From NCBI RefSeq assembly GCF_030732095.1, contig NZ_JAVAMQ010000010.1, forward strand, positions 1 through 64,000: 64,000 bases of DNA, written 5' to 3'. Source of the stretch: Paracoccus spongiarum. GTDB taxonomy: Bacteria > Pseudomonadota > Alphaproteobacteria > Rhodobacterales > Rhodobacteraceae. Shown here in pieces: positions 8,156-17,001 of this stretch. Both the position numbers and the translations under genes were made by a program. The notes beneath the pieces are model-generated. The model did not search any database, was not told the DNA's origin, and saw only the letters and a list, made by a program, of their open reading frames with translations. Each line of letters begins with the position of its first letter. The stretch's first letter is position 1.

Positions 8156-9526
8156 ATGCGGCGATTGGCTTTCTTCGTTCTGGCGGCCGGGCTGCCGGTG
8201 GCCGCATTGGCACAGGACGCGGTGATCCGCATCGAGGCGAAGCGCGGCGGCGAGGCGGCCGCCGAGGCGGCGTCGGCCTGGTCGTCGCGGTTCGACAATG
8301 TCGTGACCTTCCCGCTGGCGCGGGGCTGGGTGGCGATCGGGCTTGGCCCGCTGCCGCCCGCCGAGGCCGAGGCGCGTCTGGCGGCGCTGAAGGCCACGGG
8401 CCAGGTGCCGGGCGACAGTTTCGTGGCCGTGCCCGGCGGCGACGTCGTGCTGAGCCCGGTGGCTGCGGCAGCCGCCCCGACCGAAGCCGGCGCCGAGGCG
8501 GCCGAGGCTCCGGCGCAATCCACATCCGAGCCCGAGACGGTCACGACCGAGGACATCGCGATCACGATGGATCCGCCCCAGCCTCCCGCGCCGGCGCCGG
8601 GGACGCATATCCGCCTGCAATCGCTGCAATCGCGCCCCGAAGCCGAGGCCGCCTTGCAGACCTGGCGCGAGAGATTTCCCGAGGCGGGGCTGTGGGCCGT
8701 GCCCGGTGGCTGGTATGGCGTCACGCTTGGCCCGCTGGACGACGCGACCGCGCAGGCCTGGCTGGCCGCCTTCAAGGCCAGCGGTGATGTCCCGCGCGAC
8801 GCCTTCACCACACCCGCTGCCGACCTGGGCGAGGCGATCGACGCGGGATCGGCCCCCGACCTGCCCGCGGCCGAGCCGGCGGCCGCGATGCCGCCGCTGG
8901 ACGAGGTGCAGCGCGCCCTGCGCTGGTCGGGGCATTATGGCGGCGATATCGACGGCAAGTCGGGGCCGATGACGCGCGAGGCCATCGCCCGTGCCGTCAC
9001 CGCGCTGCGGCTGTCACCCGACGAGGGTCTGGCGATGCGCCGGCTGATCGACAGCCGCGCCGCCTGGCGCGACGCGATGGGCCTCAGCACGCTGGAGGAC
9101 GAGGCCACCGGGTTGTCGCTGATCGCGCCGATGGATCGGCTGGAATTCGACCGGGCCGAACGGTCGCTGTCGATCTATGGCCCGAAGGACGGTTCGGGCG
9201 CGGCGCTGATCCTGTTCAGCCAGAAGGGCGGGCAGCAGGAATTGCTGGACCTTGCCGGGCTGGTCACCGCGCTGGGCTGGGTGCCGCAGCCGCAACGGAC
9301 CATCGAACAGGGCCGGGTCCGGCTGCAGGGCGCGAATGACGATCACATCGGCCATGCCGAGGGGTGGGTGCGCGATGGCCGGGCTGAGGGCTTCGTGCTG
9401 ATCTGGCCGGCCACCGATGCCGGGAACCAGCCGCGCGTTGCCGCCGAAATCTCGGAAAGCCTCGCGCGCTTTGCCCCGGCGGGCAACGAGGCCGGGATGG
9501 ACGCGGCCCTTCCCGTCACGCCATGA
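8156..9526 (+). CDS. Secreted SPOR-like / peptidoglycan-binding protein
   Basis: The ATG is preceded by AAAGGAG. Residues 1-20 are a signal peptide ending ALA-QD, so the product is periplasmic. Two SPOR-like repeats follow. The first (about 25-100) has VTFPLARGWVAIGLGPLPP and the second (about 145-220) has GLWAVPGGWYGVTLGPLDD, separated by a Pro/Ala/Glu linker. A PG_binding_1 helix bundle with LDEVQRALRWSGHYGGDIDG occupies about 248-300. The last 150 residues form an unassigned beta-rich domain. Related Rhodobacteraceae proteins often carry a trypsin-like protease on this scaffold, but I find no GDSGG motif here. A cell-wall sensing or septal role is plausible. The stop overlaps the downstream GNAT start (ATGA), so the two are translationally coupled. 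Confidence 0.7.
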   Translation: MRRLAFFVLAAGLPVAALAQDAVIRIEAKRGGEAAAEAASAWSSRFDNVVTFPLARGWVAIGLGPLPPAEAEARLAALKATGQVPGDSFVAVPGGDVVLSPVAAAAAPTEAGAEAAEAPAQSTSEPETVTTEDIAITMDPPQPPAPAPGTHIRLQSLQSRPEAEAALQTWRERFPEAGLWAVPGGWYGVTLGPLDDATAQAWLAAFKASGDVPRDAFTTPAADLGEAIDAGSAPDLPAAEPAAAMPPLDEVQRALRWSGHYGGDIDGKSGPMTREAIARAVTALRLSPDEGLAMRRLIDSRAAWRDAMGLSTLEDEATGLSLIAPMDRLEFDRAERSLSIYGPKDGSGAALILFSQKGGQQELLDLAGLVTALGWVPQPQRTIEQGRVRLQGANDDHIGHAEGWVRDGRAEGFVLIWPATDAGNQPRVAAEISESLARFAPAGNEAGMDAALPVTP

Positions 9527-10029
9527 CGGCCGGCGCGGCGCGCCTGGACGGCGGCGCAAGGCTGGACCCCGCCGATCCGCGTGACCCGGCCGCCCTCGAC
9601 TGCCTTGCCCGCTATTACGCGGAACTGGCCAGCCGGTTCGCGCAGGGCTTCGACGTCTCGCTGTCGCGTGACCCCGAGGCCGGGGCGATGCTGCCGCCGC
9701 GCGGGCTGTTCCTGATTGCATGGGCGGGCGATCTGCCGGTCGGCTGCGCGGGCCTGAAGGGGCTTGGGCCGGGCGAGGCAGAGGTCAAGCGCCTCTGGGT
9801 CGCGCCCGCCGCCCGCGGGCAGGGGCTGGCGCGCCGGCTGATGGCCGCGCTTGAACAGCACGCCGCCGGGGCGGGCATCACCCGGCTGCTGCTGGATACG
9901 AACAGCGCGCTTGGCGAGGCGCTGGCACTCTACCGCGCGACCGGATGGACGCCGATCGCGCGTTACAACGACGATCCCTATCCCGACATCTTCCTGGAAA
10001 AGCGCCTGCCCGGCGTGCCTGTCGGCTAG
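9523..10029 (+). CDS. GNAT family N-acetyltransferase
   Basis: This 168-residue single-domain GCN5-related acetyltransferase uses acetyl-CoA; its acceptor is unknown. Motif A, with the pyrophosphate-binding loop, is VKRLWVAPAARGQGLARRL (near residues 88-106). Motif B follows in the C-terminal strand ending IARYNDDPYPDIFLEKRL. The NDDPYPDIFLEK ending resembles small-molecule or amino-acid acetylating GNATs. It overlaps the upstream SPOR-like gene by four bases. Its TAG stop lies in a CTAG shared with the stop of convergent trkH. Confidence 0.85.
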   Translation: MTAGAARLDGGARLDPADPRDPAALDCLARYYAELASRFAQGFDVSLSRDPEAGAMLPPRGLFLIAWAGDLPVGCAGLKGLGPGEAEVKRLWVAPAARGQGLARRLMAALEQHAAGAGITRLLLDTNSALGEALALYRATGWTPIARYNDDPYPDIFLEKRLPGVPVG

Positions 10030-11477
10030 GCCCGCCAGAAGCGCGGCAGCAGCAGCACCAGCACCGAGACCAGCTCCAGCCGGCCCAGATACATCCCGAA
10101 GATCATCAGCCACTTGGCCGCGGTCGGAAATTCCGCGATCGAGCCGTTGGCGGTGATCTCGGGTCCCCAGGCGGGGCCGACATTGGCGATCGCCGTCCAG
10201 GCGGCGGTCAGCGCGGTGCGCGGATGCAGCCCGGTCAGCGCAAGCCCGACGATCAGCAGCCCGAAGCTGAGGACGAACAGCGTGAAGAAGGCCATCACGG
10301 AATCGATCACCTCCTTCTCCAGCGGCCGCCCCTCGTAGCGCAGCGGATAGACGCGGTGCGGCGAATGCATGCGGCGCACCTGCGCGCGAACCGCCTGGAA
10401 CAGCACCAGATAGCGGAAGACCTTGACCGAACAGCCCGTCGATCCGGTGCATCCGCCGATCAGCGCGCAGACGATCAGCACCGCGAAGGGCAGATGGCCC
10501 CATTCCAGCACGTTGGTCGAGGCAAAGCCCGTGCCCGAGAAGATGGTGATGGTGTTGAATACGGTCTCGCGCACCACTTCCAGCGGATCGGCGTCCTGGT
10601 GCATGTAGAGCAGGCGATAGATGACGATCACCGCGCAGGCATAGAAGATCCAGCGCAGATAGGCGCGGATCTGGCTGTCCTGCCAGATCGGCACGAAGTT
10701 CCCGCGCATCGCCTGCACCATGCGGATGAACGGTATCGAGGCCAGCACCATGAAGACCGAGGCCGCCCATTCCGGCCCGCCCAGATAGGCGCCGAAGCTG
10801 GCGTCATAATTCGAGAAGCCGCCGGTCGAGCAGGTCGTCAGCGCGTGCACCACGGCGTCGAAGCCGTTCATGCCCAGCATGATGAAGGTCAGGATGCAGG
10901 CCGCCGTCATCAGGATGTAGACGCGCGTCATCTCGGCCGCGATCTCGCCCGCGCGGGGCAGCACCTTGCCCAGCGTGTCGAACCCTTCGGACCGAAAGAA
11001 CTGCATGCCGCCGACCTTCATCACCGGCAGGAACACCATCGCGACCACGACGATCCCAAGCCCGCCCGACCATTGCAGGATGGCCCGCCACAGATGCGTC
11101 CCCTTGGGCAGGTCGTCCAGCGCCGGAAAGGCGGTCGTGCCGGTGGTGGTGACGCCCGACATGGCCTCGAAATAGGCGTCGGTCAGGCTGGCGCCGGGCT
11201 CGCCCAGCACGAAGGGCAGGGCGCCGAAGATCGGCAGCACCGCCCACAGCCCCGAGGTTATGAGAAAGGCCTGCTGGATGTTCAGCGAGGTGTGGTCGCC
11301 GCGGGTGGCCACCGTCATCAGGAGCCCCATCACCACCGTCAGCAGCCCGCATTGCAGGAACAGCACCCAATGGTCATTGCCATCCCACCAGTCGACCAGC
11401 ATCGGCAGGGACATTGCCGCGCCGAAGGCTATGACGATCTTTCCGATCGGGTGGACGACGGGGCGCAGGTCAATCAT
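10026..11477 (-). CDS. trkH: Trk-type potassium uptake protein TrkH
   Basis: TrkH is the membrane subunit of the low-affinity K+ uptake system, working with the NAD-binding TrkA protein, which is not in this window. The ATG at 11477 gives 483 residues starting MIDLRPVVHPIGKIVIAFGA. The upstream in-frame extension is Arg/Ala-rich and not family-like. Several pore loops are visible: SGVTTTGTTAF, LTTCSTGGFSNYD, ITIFSGTGFASTN and IGGCTGSTGCSVKVFRY, which provide the four selectivity-filter glycines. Around ten hydrophobic helices surround them. There is no trkA next to it. It converges with the GNAT gene, and the two TAG stops share one CTAG. Confidence 0.93.
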   Translation of the reverse strand: MIDLRPVVHPIGKIVIAFGAAMSLPMLVDWWDGNDHWVLFLQCGLLTVVMGLLMTVATRGDHTSLNIQQAFLITSGLWAVLPIFGALPFVLGEPGASLTDAYFEAMSGVTTTGTTAFPALDDLPKGTHLWRAILQWSGGLGIVVVAMVFLPVMKVGGMQFFRSEGFDTLGKVLPRAGEIAAEMTRVYILMTAACILTFIMLGMNGFDAVVHALTTCSTGGFSNYDASFGAYLGGPEWAASVFMVLASIPFIRMVQAMRGNFVPIWQDSQIRAYLRWIFYACAVIVIYRLLYMHQDADPLEVVRETVFNTITIFSGTGFASTNVLEWGHLPFAVLIVCALIGGCTGSTGCSVKVFRYLVLFQAVRAQVRRMHSPHRVYPLRYEGRPLEKEVIDSVMAFFTLFVLSFGLLIVGLALTGLHPRTALTAAWTAIANVGPAWGPEITANGSIAEFPTAAKWLMIFGMYLGRLELVSVLVLLLPRFWRA

Positions 11478-11608
11478 GCAGCCTGCTTGCCGCGCCCCCG
11501 CGCGCCGGTCAAGCGCCTCGCGCGGCGCGGGCCGTGCGGCGTGCCGGGGTGGTGCCGGAATGTCCGCCACCGATCCCGCGCCCGGCGCCGGCCCCGCAAC
11601 TCCGGGCT

Positions 11609-12574
11609 TCAGCCGCGCCCGCGACGGCCGCCCCGCCTGCCGCCGCCCGCGCCCGAGGCCATCGCCGCGCGGCTGGCTTCGGCAAAGCCGGCACCCTGCG
11701 CGACGGCATCGACGACACGCGACAGGCGGATCCATTCGGCGCCGTTGGGGTCGTGATCCATCAGCAGGTTGGCGGCGCGGATCGCCTCCATCTCGACCAG
11801 GCGGACGGGGTTCATGATGGCGCTGGTCATGCCCGCGCCTATGGCCATGGGCAGGAAGGCGGCGTTCACGCCATGCCGATGCGGCAGGCCGAAGCTGATA
11901 TTGCTGGCGCCGCAGGTGGTGTTCACGCCCAATTCGTCACGCAGCCGCCGGACGAGGGCAAAGACCTGCCGGCCCGCGGTCGCCATCGCCCCGACCGGCA
12001 TTACCAGCGGATCGACCACGATGTCATGCGCGGGGATGCCGAAATCGGCCGCGCGCCGGACGATCTTGCGGGCCACCGCAAAGCGGATGTCGGGATCCTC
12101 GCTGATGCCGCTGTCGTCATTGCTGATCGCGACGACCGGCACTTTGTATCGGGCCACCAGCGGCAATACCAGTTCCAGCCTGTCCTCTTCGCCGGTGACG
12201 CTGTTCACGAGGGGCCGGCCCCGCGCGGTCTCGAGCCCGGCCTGCAAGGCGCCCGGGACCGAACTGTCGATGCACAGGGGCACCTCGACCAGCCCCTGGA
12301 CCAGGTCGATCATCTGGCGCATCAGGGGCGGCTCGGTCAGGTTGGGGTCGGGATTCGAATTGTAGACCACGCCGGCATTCACATCGAGGACCATCGCCCC
12401 GCAGGCCACCTGTTCCAGCGCGTCGCGCGTGACGGTCGAGAAATCGCCCGCCTCCAGTTCGGCCGCCAGCTTCTTGCGGCCGGTCGGGTTGATGCGCTCG
12501 CCGATGACGCAGAACGGCTCGTCAAAGCCGATGGTCACGGTCCGGGTGGCGGATTCAAGCACGGTGCGGGTCAT
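11609..12574 (-). CDS. Methyltetrahydrofolate:corrinoid methyltransferase (pterin-binding TIM barrel)
   Basis: This 321-residue protein starts at ATG 12574 after GGAAGG. It has the pterin-binding fold of MetH domain 2 and AcsE-type enzymes: FCVIGERINPTGRKKLA, GAMVLDVNAG, PLCIDSSVPGALQAGLE, PLVNSVTGEE and TTCGASNISFGLP. Family members move methyl groups between tetrahydrofolate and a corrinoid protein, for example in demethylation of glycine betaine or related methylamines. The partner corrinoid protein and MttB-type methyltransferase are not in the window. The C-terminus carries an unusual Gly/Arg-rich tail (GGGRRGGRRGRG). It is the third gene of an operon with a MetF-like protein and a small PF13769-type protein. 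Confidence 0.85.
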   Translation of the reverse strand: MTRTVLESATRTVTIGFDEPFCVIGERINPTGRKKLAAELEAGDFSTVTRDALEQVACGAMVLDVNAGVVYNSNPDPNLTEPPLMRQMIDLVQGLVEVPLCIDSSVPGALQAGLETARGRPLVNSVTGEEDRLELVLPLVARYKVPVVAISNDDSGISEDPDIRFAVARKIVRRAADFGIPAHDIVVDPLVMPVGAMATAGRQVFALVRRLRDELGVNTTCGASNISFGLPHRHGVNAAFLPMAIGAGMTSAIMNPVRLVEMEAIRAANLLMDHDPNGAEWIRLSRVVDAVAQGAGFAEASRAAMASGAGGGRRGGRRGRG

Positions 12575-12602
12575 GGGCGGGCCTTCCGGGGGGCGGGGAA
12601 AC

Positions 12603-13484
12603 TCATCGGGCGCGGGCGGCGGACAGCCAGCCGGTCGCCGCCGCGATGCCGCCAAGCGGAAAGAGATGCGCGGCCGAGATCGGAAAGTCGGGGTCATCGG
12701 CGCGGGCCTCGGCCAGCTCGGCGACGAAATCGGTCGGCTGGTAGGGGACCAGAAGCTTGGTGACATCGCGGGCGCGGCGCTGCAGCACCCGCAGGCTGGG
12801 ACCGACGCCGCACATGATGGCGAATTTCAGCATGGTCTGCAGCTTTGCCGGGCCGGCCACGCCGATGCGGATGGGCATGTCGATGCCGGCGGCGCGCAGC
12901 CGCCTTGCCCAGGCGATGACCGGCTGGGCCTCGAAGGCGAACTGCGTGACGATCTGCATCCGGGCATCGGTGCGGGCCGCGAAATCGGCCTTCCAGCGCA
13001 GGGCGCGCATGACCTCGGCCTCCCCGCCACCCGGGTCGATGTCGCGGCTGCCCTCGGGGTGGCCGGCCACGAACAGCCGCCGGAATTCGCCAAAGAGGCC
13101 GCTGTCCAGCAGTTGCATCGAATCGCTGAAGGCCCCGCGCGGCGAGGACAGCCCGCCGCCCAGCAACAGCGCGCCCTCGGCGCCGCCGTCGCGATAGGCG
13201 GCGACCCATTCGGCCAGCATCGCGCGGTCCGCAACCATCCGCGCCGGAATATGCGGGACCGGGCGGAAACCCTCGTGCGCGAGCCGGGCGACTGTGGCCT
13301 GCATGGCCTCGGCCGGGGTGCCGTCGATATGGGCCACGAAGACCATCGTTCCGGCGGGCAGATGGTCGCGGAAGTCCGTGATCCCGGCGGCCGTGCGCGG
13401 CATCACCTCGATCGAGGCGCCGTCGAGAAAGGCGGCCATCGCGGCCGTGTGATGCGGGGGGGATCGAAACTGCATCAGCGCCAT
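12603..13484 (-). CDS. MetF-like methylenetetrahydrofolate reductase family protein
   Basis: The 293-residue product from ATG 13484 has the TIM-barrel pattern of MetF-like proteins: an N-terminal SIEVMPRT strand with Glu, PAGTMVFVAHIDG, PHIPARMV, GALLLGGG, FAGHPEG as RRLFVAGHPEGS, and a C-terminal ARRLRAAGIDMPIRIGVAGPA. It would oxidise or reduce C1 units on tetrahydrofolate with FAD. The protein is more divergent than the biosynthetic MetF, and it sits with a methyl-THF:corrinoid methyltransferase, so a catabolic C1 direction (methyl-THF to methylene-THF) is likely. The operon order is small protein, MetF-like, methyltransferase, with a gap of 5 bases upstream and 28 downstream. Confidence 0.8.
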   Translation of the reverse strand: MALMQFRSPPHHTAAMAAFLDGASIEVMPRTAAGITDFRDHLPAGTMVFVAHIDGTPAEAMQATVARLAHEGFRPVPHIPARMVADRAMLAEWVAAYRDGGAEGALLLGGGLSSPRGAFSDSMQLLDSGLFGEFRRLFVAGHPEGSRDIDPGGGEAEVMRALRWKADFAARTDARMQIVTQFAFEAQPVIAWARRLRAAGIDMPIRIGVAGPAKLQTMLKFAIMCGVGPSLRVLQRRARDVTKLLVPYQPTDFVAELAEARADDPDFPISAAHLFPLGGIAAATGWLSAARAR

Positions 13485-13489
13485 CTTTG

Positions 13490-13786
13490 TCAGCCTTGCG
13501 TCATCCGGGGATCGCGTCCGCCCGCGGCGGCCAGCGCGCGCAGGCGGTCGGGGTCGTATTCGGCCTCGATCCGCGCGGCCAGCACGGCCGCGCTGTCCGC
13601 CTCGGCCGACCGGCGCCGCCACTGGGCGAGGTAGTCGTCGGTTCCGGCCAGCCCCGCGGCCATCGCCGCCCGGTCGATCGCCGCCTCGAAGCGCGCATCA
13701 AGGTGGACGCGCAGGGCCGAACGCCCCTTGCCCTCGAGGACCTGCGCGGGGATGTCGCGCCAGAACACCACAGTCAGCCTTGCCAT
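13490..13786 (-). CDS. Small 'virulence factor' family protein (PF13769-like) of the C1 operon
   Basis: The ATG at 13786 yields 98 residues (MARLTVVFWRDIPAQVLEGK). The compact alpha/beta protein begins with a strand and RDIPAQV motif typical of the family named virulence factor in alphaproteobacteria. That family repeatedly occurs in operons with MetF-like and corrinoid methyltransferase genes. No catalytic residues are apparent. Its function is unknown, and the virulence label should not be taken literally. It is the first gene of the three-gene operon, five bases upstream of the MetF-like gene. Confidence 0.7.
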   Translation of the reverse strand: MARLTVVFWRDIPAQVLEGKGRSALRVHLDARFEAAIDRAAMAAGLAGTDDYLAQWRRRSAEADSAAVLAARIEAEYDPDRLRALAAAGGRDPRMTQG

Positions 13787-13931
13787 GCGCCCGCCTTCCG
13801 CCCGTCCTCCGGTTATGGCATCACCTGCCGCGGCCGATGGTCCGGTTGCGACCATGCCCGCGGTGGTTTGCGACCCGCGCCGGCCCGGCCGGGCTGGACA
13901 AGCCATTTCAAGGCGCTGGCCCGCGCGGGTC

Positions 13932-13960
13932 TTGATTGCGGGCGACCGGCGCGTTACCTT
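13932..13960 (+). promoter_or_regulatory. Candidate promoter of ppx-rlmE
   Basis: TTGATT (13932-13937), a 17-base spacer and TACCTT (13955-13960) lie about 30 bases before the ppx ATG in the 205-base divergent spacer. Nothing else is recognisable in this spacer. Visual match only. Confidence 0.35.
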
Positions 13961-13991
13961 TTCATCAACTTGTCATCGGAGGGCGTGTGTT

Positions 13992-15113
13992 ATGACGCCC
14001 AGGCGTCCGGCGGGTGCGGACGCGTTCCCGAAAATTGCGGTAGAGCCGTCGGACACCCGCGAACCCGAGGAGGGGGCGCTTTATGCGGCCCTCGATCTCG
14101 GCACAAATTCGTGCCGGATGCTGATTGCGCGACCGCGCGGCAGTCAGTTCCAGGTCATCGACAGCTTTTCCAAGCCGGTTCAGCTTGGGCAGGGGCTGGA
14201 AGCTTCGGGGCGGCTGTCCCGCAGTTCGATGGCGCGCACCGTTCACGCGCTGCAGGTCTGCCGGCGCAAGCTGGACCAGCACCGGGTCGGCAACATGCGG
14301 CTGGTCGCCACGGAGGCCTGCCGGCGGGCCCGCAACAGCCGCGATTTCCTGCGCACCATCCGCCGCGAGACGGGCCTGCCGGTCGAGATCATCAATGCCG
14401 AGGAAGAGGCCCGGCTGGCGGTGATTTCCTGCGCACCGCTGGTCAGCCAGACCACCGAGACGCTGATGGTCGTCGATATCGGCGGCGGCTCGACCGAACT
14501 GGTCTGGATCGACCTCGAGGATGTCGAGCCCAAGGAACGCTCGCGCGCGATCATGCGGCTGTCCGACGGCTTTGCCAATCCGCAGCCGGGCGGGGCGCGG
14601 GTCGTGGACTGGATCTCGGTGCCGCTTGGGGTGGCAACGCTGCGCGACCAGTTCTCGGATGTCGAGGATGACGAGGGCCGCTTTGCGCTGATGAGCTGGT
14701 ATTTCGAGGAGATGCTGGCCGATTTCGCGCCCTATGCCGACGGCGCGCCGGATGAGGGGTTCCAGATCATCGGCACCTCGGGCACGGTCACGACCGTCGC
14801 CGCCAGCTTTCTGGGCCTGCGCCGCTATGACCGGACCAAGGTGGACGGGCTGGAAATGACCAGCGACCAGATCGACCGGGTGATCCACTCCTATCTGCAA
14901 CTGGGCCCCGAAGGTCGCCGCGCCGATCCGCGCATCGGTCGCGAACGCCACGCCCTGATCATGTCGGGCGCGGCAATCCTGCAGACGCTGATGCGGGTCT
15001 GGCCGACCAATCGGCTGTCGGTCGCGGATCGCGGTCTGCGCGAGGGCTTGCTTTATGCCCAGATGGTGCGCGATGGGGTGCTGACCCCCGACGGGATGAA
15101 CGGAGTAGCGTGA
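13992..15113 (+). CDS. ppx: Ppx/GppA family exopolyphosphatase / pppGpp phosphohydrolase
   Basis: This 373-residue ASKHA-fold phosphatase hydrolyses terminal phosphate from polyphosphate or pppGpp. The first phosphate-binding loop [17 protein letters not shown] is near residues 35-51, the catalytic glutamate region [11 protein letters not shown] follows, and the second loop is [14 protein letters not shown]. The C-terminal adenosine motif region is [15 protein letters not shown]. The short GppA-type length (no HD domain) suggests a single-domain-pair enzyme. ATG 13992 was chosen because the upstream in-frame extension overlaps the divergent gene. The stop overlaps the rlmE start, so the two are coupled. 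This pairing of ppx with rlmE is common in Rhodobacterales. Confidence 0.9.
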   Translation: MTPRRPAGADAFPKIAVEPSDTREPEEGALYAALDLGTNSCRMLIARPRGSQFQVIDSFSKPVQLGQGLEASGRLSRSSMARTVHALQVCRRKLDQHRVGNMRLVATEACRRARNSRDFLRTIRRETGLPVEIINAEEEARLAVISCAPLVSQTTETLMVVDIGGGSTELVWIDLEDVEPKERSRAIMRLSDGFANPQPGGARVVDWISVPLGVATLRDQFSDVEDDEGRFALMSWYFEEMLADFAPYADGAPDEGFQIIGTSGTVTTVAASFLGLRRYDRTKVDGLEMTSDQIDRVIHSYLQLGPEGRRADPRIGRERHALIMSGAAILQTLMRVWPTNRLSVADRGLREGLLYAQMVRDGVLTPDGMNGVA

Positions 15114-15871
15114 TGAATGGCAAGGGACCGGGCAGCCGCGCCGGCAAGTCCAGCGGGCGGGGCCAGCGCGACTTGCGGGTGCGGGTCAAGACCGCCAAGG
15201 GCCGCAAGCTCAGCAGCAAGCTGTGGCTGGAACGCCAGCTGAACGATCCCTATGTCGCCCGCGCCCGCCGCGAGGGATTCCGCGGCCGCGCGGCCTTCAA
15301 GATCCTGGAACTGGACGACAAGTACCGCTTTCTGGTGCCGGGCGCGCGGGTCGTCGATCTGGGCTGCGCCCCCGGTGGCTGGTGCCAGGTCGCGGTGGGC
15401 CGCGTGAACGCGCTGGGCGAGAAGCAGGGCAAGGCCGTGGGCCGGGTCGTCGGCGTCGATCTGCAGGAGGTCGATCCGATCGCCGGGGCCGAGATCCATC
15501 AGCTGGATTTCCTGTCCGAAGGTGCGGACGATCTGGTCAAGCAGTGGCTTGGCGGCCCGGCCGATGTGGTTATGTCCGACATGGCGGCGGCCTCCTCGGG
15601 CCACAGGGGCACCGATCACATCCGCATCGTCGCCCTGGTCGAGGCGGCGGCGCAACTGGCCTTCGACGTGCTCGAACCGGGCGGAACCTTCGTGGCCAAG
15701 GTTCTGGCAGGCGGCGCCGAGACCGAGATGCAGGCCATGCTCAAGCGGAATTTCGACCGCGTGGCCAATGTGAAGCCGCCGGCCAGCCGCAGCGATTCGT
15801 CCGAGAAATTCGTGGTTGCCCAAGGGTTTCACGGCCGCGGCATCGCCGCGGATCCCGATCAGCAGGGCTGA
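15110..15871 (+). CDS. rlmE: 23S rRNA (uridine-2'-O)-methyltransferase RlmE (FtsJ/RrmJ)
   Basis: RlmE methylates U2552 in helix 92 of 23S rRNA using SAM. The 253 residues include the SAM loop [15 protein letters not shown] (81-95) and the catalytic K-D-K-E tetrad at Lys64, Asp157, Lys197 and Glu232. An N-terminal basic tail (residues 1-37) is rich in Lys, Arg and Gly and typical of alphaproteobacterial versions. A GTG at 15110 overlapping the ppx stop and an ATG at 15113 are both possible starts. The 3' end overlaps the convergent araC-family gene by 13 bases. Confidence 0.95.
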   Translation: MMNGKGPGSRAGKSSGRGQRDLRVRVKTAKGRKLSSKLWLERQLNDPYVARARREGFRGRAAFKILELDDKYRFLVPGARVVDLGCAPGGWCQVAVGRVNALGEKQGKAVGRVVGVDLQEVDPIAGAEIHQLDFLSEGADDLVKQWLGGPADVVMSDMAAASSGHRGTDHIRIVALVEAAAQLAFDVLEPGGTFVAKVLAGGAETEMQAMLKRNFDRVANVKPPASRSDSSEKFVVAQGFHGRGIAADPDQQG

Positions 15872-16896
15872 GCGCGGAACGCCTCGGGGGTGCGGCCGGT
15901 GGCAGCGACGAAGGCGCGCGTGAAATGCGTCTGGCTGGAATAGCCCGCCTGCCGCGCGATCTGCGTCGTGGGCAACCGGCCCTGCCGCAGCAGGCCGGCG
16001 GCGCATTCCAGCCGCAGGTCATGGATCAGTTCGATCGCCCGCCGGCCACGCGCGGCCAGGCAGGCGCTGTCCAGCGCGGCGGTTGCGCAGTGCAACTGTC
16101 CGGACAATTCGGCCAGCGACAGGCAATCGCGCAGCGAGGCGCGTGCGAGGGTCAGGAACCGCTCGACAAGGTCGCGGTCGCCAGTGCGGATCTGCGGCGC
16201 GGCGGCGGGTGCCCGTTCCGGGTCCAGCGTCGCGAGGCAGCGCGGCAGCAGCGCCGCCAGGTCGGCCGTCCTGCCGGCATCCCGCGCCCCCGAGGCCGAG
16301 GCCAGCGCGGTCAGCAGCCTCAGAAGATGCGCCGCCTGCGCGCCGACATGCGCCGCAAGGCCGGCGGCCGGCAAGCCCGCCAGCGCCGCGAGATCGGCGG
16401 GGATCAGCGCCACATGGCCGCGCGCATCCTGCATCGGCAGCGCCGCGAAGGCAGTCCCGGCGGGGATCAGCCGCAGGTCACCCGGACGCAGCGTCTGGTG
16501 GCGGCGCGGGTAGTCCAGTTGCAGCCGCCCCGAGGTCACCCAGATCAGCGCATGATCGGCGCGGGTCCGTGGTTGCGGCGGCAGGGCGCGGCTGCCCCAG
16601 ATGAAGGTGGCCAGGGGCAGCATCCGCAGCGGGACCGGCGGCGGCGGCGTCCGCAGGCTGCGCAGGGCCGGGCGCTGCGGGGCAGGCATCCGGATCGCCG
16701 GGGGCGCGCTGCCGGGCACCGCGGCGTCGGGCATCGCGTCGGGTGCAGGTCCCGCAACTTCGGGCAGGTCGGCAGCGATGGCGGTCTTGCAGGGCTGGCT
16801 GGCCGTTGTGACGGGCGGGCGGGGCTGAACATGGCGCAGCCTGCTGGGCGAGAAGGGAAATTCAGGAAAGAAATTGCTGTTGTCAAAGACCGACAT
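15859..16896 (-). CDS. AraC-family transcriptional regulator
   Basis: The 345 residues from ATG 16896 have a C-terminal AraC HTH pair. [20 protein letters not shown] forms the first HTH and [34 protein letters not shown] the second, the latter being the canonical signature. The middle resembles a cupin-like sensor domain ([18 protein letters not shown], then [16 protein letters not shown]). The first 100 residues are Pro/Ala-rich and probably disordered. The effector is unknown. It converges with rlmE, overlapping it by 13 bases. The 105 bases upstream are noticeably AT-richer than average and may hold its own promoter or operator. Confidence 0.85.
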   Translation of the reverse strand: MSVFDNSNFFPEFPFSPSRLRHVQPRPPVTTASQPCKTAIAADLPEVAGPAPDAMPDAAVPGSAPPAIRMPAPQRPALRSLRTPPPPVPLRMLPLATFIWGSRALPPQPRTRADHALIWVTSGRLQLDYPRRHQTLRPGDLRLIPAGTAFAALPMQDARGHVALIPADLAALAGLPAAGLAAHVGAQAAHLLRLLTALASASGARDAGRTADLAALLPRCLATLDPERAPAAAPQIRTGDRDLVERFLTLARASLRDCLSLAELSGQLHCATAALDSACLAARGRRAIELIHDLRLECAAGLLRQGRLPTTQIARQAGYSSQTHFTRAFVAATGRTPEAFRAQPC

Positions 16897-17001
16897 CGAA
16901 CCACCCGACCCTGCTCCGCCCCGACGCCCCTGTGCCTGTCGCGGCCTCAATGTCAGGGTTGCAATTTCGGTAACATAAATCAATCTAAACGTGTGTAAGA
17001 T

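Noticed and set aside
15223..16998. 591-codon plus-strand frame overlapping rlmE and the AraC gene
   Set aside because: It is out of frame with rlmE and antisense to AraC. The composition is Arg/Gly/Gln-rich without homology-like blocks.
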